Below the pieces are notes generated by a model. The model saw only the letters and a program-made list of their open reading frames with translations, had not been told where the DNA came from and did not search any database. A program made the translations under genes and the position numbers. A stretch of DNA of 64,000 nucleotides from assembly GCA_949358305.1 (NCBI GenBank), contig OX442317.1:14884491-14948490 (forward strand), given 5' to 3'. Positions 57,463 through 64,000 of the stretch are shown here, in pieces. The stretch comes from Strigamia acuminata. Its lineage: Eukaryota > Arthropoda > Chilopoda > Geophilomorpha > Linotaeniidae. Within the stretch, counting starts at the first letter, position 1, and each line of letters begins with the position of its first letter.

Positions 57463-60400
57463 CTATTCTCCCAAATCATTGCTTAGATGTTGCTAAAACT
57501 TACATTGAAGCCGTCTACTAAGGTTTAAACACTATTTCAGAACATTTAGAGACATTGGTCTTGTGGTGTTTGTGCTAAGTCAACTGTGATGAGATCAAAA
57601 GTCTATTTTCCCAAATCATTTCTTGGATGTTGCTAAAACTTACATTAAAGCTTTCTACTAAGGTTTAAACACTATTTCAAAACATTCAGAGACATTGGTC
57701 TTGTGATGTTTGTGCTAAGTCAACTGTGATGAGATCAAAAGTCTATTCTCCCAAATCATTGCTTGGATGTTGCTAAAACTTACATTAAAGCTTTCTACTA
57801 AGGTTTAAACACTATTTCAAAACATTCAGAGACATTGGTCTTGTGATGTTTGTGCTAAGTCAACTGTGATGAGATCAAAAGTCTATTCTCCCAAATCATT
57901 GCTTGGATGTTGCTAAAACTTACATTGAAGCCTTCTACTAAGGTTTAAACACTATTTCAGAACATTCAGAGACATTGGTTTGTGGTGTTTGTGCTAAGTC
58001 AACTGTGATGTCAAATGGGATCAAAAGTTTATTCTTCCAAATCATTGTTTGGATGTTGCTAAAACTTACATTGAAGCCTTCTACTAAGGTTTAAACACTA
58101 TTTCAGAACATTCAGAGACATTGGTCTTGTGATGTTTGTGCTAAGTCAACTGTGATGTCAAATGAGATCAAAAGTTTATTCTTTCAAATTACTGCTTGGA
58201 TGTTGCTAACACTTACATTGAAGCCTTCTACTAAGGTTTAAACACTATTTCTAAACATTCAGAGACATTGGTCTTGTGGTGTTTGTGCTAAGTCAACTGT
58301 GACGTCAAATGAGATCAAAAGTTTATTCTTTCAAATTATTGCTTGGATGTTGCTAAAACTTACATTGAAGCTTTCTACTAAGGTTTAAACACTATTTCAG
58401 AACATTCAGAGACATTGGTCTTGTGATGTTTGTGCTAAGTCAACTGTGATGAGATCAAAAGTCTATTCTCCAAAATCATTGCTTGGATGTTGCTAAAACT
58501 TACATTGAAGCCTTCTACTAAGGTTTAAACACTATTTCAGAACATTCAGACACATTGGTCTTGTGGTGTTTGTGCTAAGTCAACTGTGACGTCAAATGAG
58601 ATCAAAAGTTTATTCTTTCAAATTATTGCTTGGATGTTGCTAAAACTTACATTGAAGCTTTCTACTAAGGTTTAAACACTATTTCAGAACATTCAGAAAC
58701 ATTGGTCTTGTGATGTTTGTGCTAAGTCAACTGTGATGTCAAATGGGATCAAAAGTTTATTCTTCCAAATCATTGCTTGGATGTTGCTAAAACTTACATT
58801 GAAGCCTTCTACTAAGGTTTAAACACTATTTCAGAACATTCAGAGACATTGGTCTTGTGATGTTTGTGCTAAGTCAACTGTGATGTCAAATGAGATCAAA
58901 AGTTTATTCTTTCAAATCATTGCTTGGATGTTGCTAAAACTTACATTAAAGCTTTCTACTAAAGTTTAAACACTATTTCAGAACATTCAGAGACATTGGT
59001 CTTGTGGTGTTTGTGCTAAGTCAACTGTGATGAGATCAAAAGTCTATTCTCCCAAATCATTGCTTAGATGTTGCTAAAACTTACATTGAAGCCGTCTACT
59101 AAGGTTTAAACACTATTTCAAAACATTCAGAGACATTGGTCTTGTGATGTTTGTGCTAAGTCAACTGTGATGAGATCAAAAGTCTATTCTCCCAAATCAT
59201 TGCTTGGATGTTGCTAAAACTTACATTGAAGCCTTCTACTAAGGTTTAAACACTATTTCAGAACATTCAGAGACATTGGTTTGTGGTGTTTGTGCTAAGT
59301 CAACTGTGATGTCAAATGAGATCAAAAGTTTATTCTTTCAAATTATTGCTTGGATGTTGCTAACACTTACATTGAAGCCTTCTACTAAGGTTTAAATACT
59401 ATTTCTAAACATTCAGAGACATTGGTCTTGTGGTGTTTGTGCTAAGTCAACTGTGATGAGATCAAAAGTCTATTCTCCCAAATCATTGCTTGGATGTTGC
59501 TAAAACTTACATTGAAGCCTTCTACTAAGGTTTAAACACTATTTCAAAACATTCAGAGACATTGGTCTTGTGATGTTTGTGCTAAGTCAACTGTGATGAG
59601 ATCAAAAGTCTATTCTCCCAAATCATTGCTTAGATGTTGCTAAAACTTACATTGAAGCCGTCTACTAAGGTTTAAACACTATTTCAGAACATTCAGAGAC
59701 ATTGGTCTTGTGATGTTTGTGCTAAGTCAACTGTGATGAGATCAAAAGTCTATTTTCCCAAATCATTTCTTGGATGTTGCTAAAACTTACATTAAAGCTT
59801 TCTACTAAGGTTTAAACACTATTTCAAAACATTCAGAGACATTAGTCTTGTGATGTTTGTGCTAAGTCAACTGTGATGAGATCAAAAGTCTATTCTCCCA
59901 AATCATTGCTTGGATGTTGCTAAAACTTATATTAAAGCTTTTTACTAAGGTTTAAACACTATTTCAAAACATTCAGAGACATTGGTCTTGTGATGTTTGT
60001 GCTAAGTCAACTGTGATGAGATCAAAAGTCTATTCTCCCAAATCATTGCTTGGATGTTGCTAAAACTTACATTGAAGCCTTCTACTAAGGTTTAAACACT
60101 ATTTCAGAACATTCAGAGACATTGGTCTTGTGATGTTTGTGCTAAGTCAACTGTGATGTCAAATGAGATCAAAAATTTATTCTTTCAAATTATTGCTTGG
60201 ATGTTGCTAACACTTACATTGAAGCCTTCTACTAAGGTTTAAACACTATTTCAGAACATTCAGAGACATTGGTCTTGTGATGTTTGTGCTAAGTCAACTG
60301 TGATGTCAAATGAGATCAAAAGTTTATTCTTTCAAATCATTGCTTGGATGTTGCTAAAACTTACATTAAATCCTTCTACTAAGGTTTAAACACTATTTCA

Positions 60401-63400
60401 GAACATTCAGAGACATTGGTCTTGTGATGTTTGTGCTAAGTCAACTGTGATGAGATCAAAAGTCTATTCTCCAAAATCATTGCTTGGATGTTGCTAAAAC
60501 TTACATTGAAGCCTTCTACTAAGGTTTAAACACTATTTCAGAACATTCAGACACATTGGTCTTGTGGTGTTTGTGCTAAGTCAACTGTGACGTCAAATGA
60601 GATCAAAAGTTTATTCTTTCAAATTATTGCTTGGATGTTGCTAAAACTTACATTGAAGCTTTCTACTAAGGTTTAAACACTATTTCAGAACATTCAGAAA
60701 CATTGGTCTTGTGGTGTTTGTGCTAAGTCAACTGTGATGAGATCAAAAGTCTATTCTCCCAAATCATTGCTTGGATGTTGCTAAAACTTACATTGAAGCC
60801 GTCTACTAAGGTTTAAACACTATTTCAGAACATTTAGAGACATTGGTCTTGTGGTGTTTGTGCTAAGTCAACTGTGATGAGATCAAAAGTCTATTCTCCC
60901 AAATCATTGCTTGGATGTTGCTAAAACTTACATTAAAGCTTTTTACTAAGGTTTAAACACTATTTCAAAACATTCAGAGACATTGGTCTTGTGATGTTTG
61001 TGCTAAGTCAACTGTGATGAGATCAAAAGTCTATTCTCCTAAATCATTGCTTGGATGTTGCTAAAACTTACATTGAAGCCTTCTACTAAGGTTTAAACAC
61101 TATTTCAGAACATTCAGAGACATTGGTCTTGTGATGTTTGTGCTAAGTCAACTGTGATGTCAAATGAGATCAAAAGTTTATTCTTTCAAATCATTGCTTG
61201 GATGTTGCTAAAACTTACATTAAAGCTTTCTACTAAGGTTTAAACACTATTTCAGAACATTCAGAGACATTGGTCTTGTGATGTTTGTGCTAAGTCAACT
61301 GTGATGTCAAATGGGATCAAAAGTTTATTCTTCTAAATCATTGCTTGGATGTTGCTAAAACTTACATTGAAGCCTTCTACTAAGGTTTAAACACTATTTC
61401 AGAACATTCAGAGACATTGGTCTTGTGATGTTTGTGCTAAGTCAACTGTGATGTCAAATGAGATCAAAAGTTTATTCTTTCAAATCATTGCTTGGATGTT
61501 GCTAAAACTTACATTAAAGCTTTCTACTAAAGTTTAAACACTATTTCAGAACATTCAGAGACATTGGTCTTGTGGTGTTTGTGCTGTCAACTGTGATGAG
61601 ATCAAAAGTCTATTCTCCCAAATCATTGCTTAGATGTTGCTAAAACTTACATTGAAGCCTTCTACTAAGGTTTAAACACTATTTCAGAACATTCAGAGAC
61701 ATTGGTTTGTGGTGTTTGTGCTAAGTCAACTGTGATGTCAAATGAGATCAAAAGTTTATTCTTTCAAATTATTGCTTGGATGTTGCTAAAACTAACATTG
61801 AAGCCTTCTACTAAGGTTTAAACACTATTTCAGAACATTCAGAGACATTGGTCTTGTGGTGTTTGTGCTAAGTCAACTGTGATGAGATCAAAAGTCTATT
61901 TTCCCAAATCATTTCTTGGATGTTGCTAAAACTTACATTAAAGCTTTCTACTAAGGTTTAAACACTATTTCAGAACATTCAGAGACATTGGTCTTGTGAT
62001 GTTTGTGCTAAGTCAACTGTGATGAGATCAACAGTCTATTCTGCCAAATCATTGCTTGGATGTTGCTAAAACTTACATTAAAGCTTTCTACTAAGGTTTA
62101 AACACTATTTCAAAACATTCAGAGACATTGGTCTTGTGATGTTTGTGCTAAGTCAACTGTGATGAGATCAAAAGTCTATTCTCCCAAATCATTGCTTGGA
62201 TGTTGCTAAAACTTACATTGAAACCTTCTACTAAGGTTTAAACACTATTTCAGAACATTCAGAGACATTGGTTTGTGGTGTTTGTGCTAAGTCAACTGTG
62301 ATGTCAAATGAGATCAAAAATTTATTCTTTCAAATTATTGCTTGGATGTTGCTAACACTTACATTGAAGCCTTCTACTAAGGTTTAAACACTATTTCTAA
62401 ACATTCAGAGACATTGGTCTTGTGGTGTTTGTGCTAAGTCAACTGTGACGTCAAATGAGATCAAAAGTTTATTCTTTCAAATTATTGCTTGGATGTTGCT
62501 AAAACTTACATTGAAGCTTTCTACTAAGGTTTAAACACTATTTCAGAACATTCAGAAACATTGGTCTTGTGATGTTTGTGCTAAGTCAACTGTGATGTCA
62601 AATGGGATCAAAAGTTTATTCTTCCAAATCATTGCTTGGATGTTGCTAAAACTTACATTGAAGCCTTCTACTAAGGTTTAAACACTATTTCAGAACATTC
62701 AGAGACATTGGTCTTGTGATGTTTGTGCTAAGTCAACTGTGATGTCAAATGAGATCAAAAGTTTATTCTTTCAAATCATTGCTTGGATGTTGCTAAAACT
62801 TACATTAAAGCTTTCTACTAAGGTTTAAACACTATTTCAGAACATTTAGAGACATTGGTCTTGTGATGTTTGTGCTAAGTCAACTGTGATGAGATCAAAA
62901 GTCTATTCTCCAAAATCATTGCTTGGATGTTGCTAAAACTTACATTGAAGCCTTCTACTAAGGTTTAAACACTATTTCAGAACATTCAGACACATTGGTC
63001 TTGTGGTGTTTGTGCTAAGTCAACTGTGACGTCAAATAAGATCAAAAGTTTATTCTTTCAAATCATTGCTTGGATGTTGCTAAAACTTACATTAAAGCTT
63101 TCTACTAAGGTTTAAACACTATTTCAGAACATTCAGAGACATTGGTCTTGTGATGTTTGTGCTAAGTCAACTGTGATGAGATCAAAAGTCTATTCTCCCA
63201 AATCATTGCTTGGATGTTGCTAAAACTTACATTGAAGCCTTCTACTAAGGTTTAAACACTATTTCAGAACATTCAGAGACATTGGTCTTGTGATGTTTGT
63301 GCTAAGTCAACTGTGATGAGATCAAAAGTCTATTCTCCCAAATCATTGCTTGGATGTTGCTAAAACTTACATTGAAGCCTTCTACTAAGGTTTAAACACT

Positions 63401-64000
63401 ATTTCAGAACATTCAGAGACATTGGTTTGTGGTGTTTGTGCTAAGTCAACTGTGACGTCAAATGAGATCAAAAGTTTATTCTTTCAAATTATTGCTTGGA
63501 TGTTGCTAAAACTTACATTGAAGCTTTCTACTAAGGTTTAAACACTATTTCAGAACATTCAGAAACATTGGTCTTGTGATGTTTGTGCTAAGTCAACTGT
63601 GATGTCAAATGGGATCAAAAGTTTATTCTTCCAAATCATTGCTTGGATGTTGCTAAAACTTACATTGAAGCCTTCTACTAAGGTTTAAACACTATTTCAG
63701 AACATTCAGAGACATTGGTCTTGTGATGTTTGTGCTAAGTCAACTGTGATGTCAAATGAGATCAAAAGTTTATTCTTTCAAATCATTGCTTGGATGTTGC
63801 TAAAACTTACATTAAAGCTTTCTACTAAGGTTTAAACACTATTTCAGAACATTTAGAGACATTGGTCTTGTGATGTTTGTGCTAAGTCAACTGTGATGAG
63901 ATCAAAAGTCTATTCTCCAAAATCATTGCTTGGATGTTGCTAAAACTTACATTGAAGCCTTCTACTAAGGTTTAAACACTATTTCAGAACATTCAGACAC
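57463..64000 (+). repeat. 140/147-bp satellite, right block to the window end
   Basis: 6538 bp of head-to-tail monomers, about 46 copies, in the same orientation as all other blocks. Variant order repeats that of the main block: the rare markers ACATTAAATCC (60363, compare 20781) and GTGCTGTCAAC (61582, compare 21993) recur at an offset of about 39.58-39.59 kb. The array continues past the window. Confidence 0.97.

Larger units (their letters stand above)
35706..58048. repeat. Right unit of the 13,950-bp tandem duplication, with gypsy insertion
   Basis: Aligns to 21756-35705 at an offset of 13,950 up to 49073. After the gypsy element and its target duplication (8393 bp extra) the alignment resumes at 57467 and reaches the end of the unit near 58048. 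Beyond that, similarity to a third copy breaks down within about 140 bp. Confidence 0.82.

Overview
The window looks like (peri)centromeric-type heterochromatin of an invertebrate animal, probably an arthropod. I see no host gene, tRNA gene or rRNA. It holds one AT-rich satellite (about 67% A+T in a counted monomer) whose head-to-tail monomers come in two main lengths, 140 and 147 bp. The array is interrupted by three kinds of LTR retrotransposon. The species cannot be identified from the sequence. The arthropod guess rests on the element families and is an inference.

Layout. 1-80 is a satellite stub. 81-9239 is a BEL/Pao element coded on the minus strand, with two 1469-bp LTRs and one 1698-codon gag-pol frame that ends at an early in-frame TAA. 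9240-25969 is satellite. 25970-34602 is a large LTR element with 1579-bp LTRs and no recognisable protein-coding capacity (LARD-like). 34603-39919 is satellite. 39920-48552 is a second copy of the same non-coding element. 48553-49073 is satellite. 49074-57462 is a Ty3/gypsy element coded on the minus strand, with 572-bp LTRs, separate gag and pol frames and a canonical -1 slippery heptamer touching the gag stop. 57463-64000 is satellite.

History read from the sequence. The two non-coding elements are not independent insertions. They sit in a 13,950-bp tandem duplication of satellite plus element (21756-35705 and 35706-58048), and I noticed only two base differences between the copies. The gypsy element lies only in the right-hand unit, and the left-hand unit keeps the empty target CTAT at 35120-35123. 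The order is therefore: non-coding element insertion, then duplication, then gypsy insertion. All elements have 4-bp target duplications and LTR pairs that appear identical, so all inserted recently, and all are coded (or inferred to be transcribed) on the minus strand.

How the parts relate. The non-coding element shares several cis signals with the BEL element: TGT...GCAACA termini, a primer-binding site resembling the 3' end of histidine tRNA, a 28-nt leader hairpin with a compensatory stem change, a pyrimidine-rich sense strand next to the 3' LTR, and an AAATCCAA-ATGGCG-type LTR motif. It is best read as a parasite mobilised by BEL/Pao proteins. The BEL copy here carries an early stop and an altered protease motif, so the helper is probably another copy.
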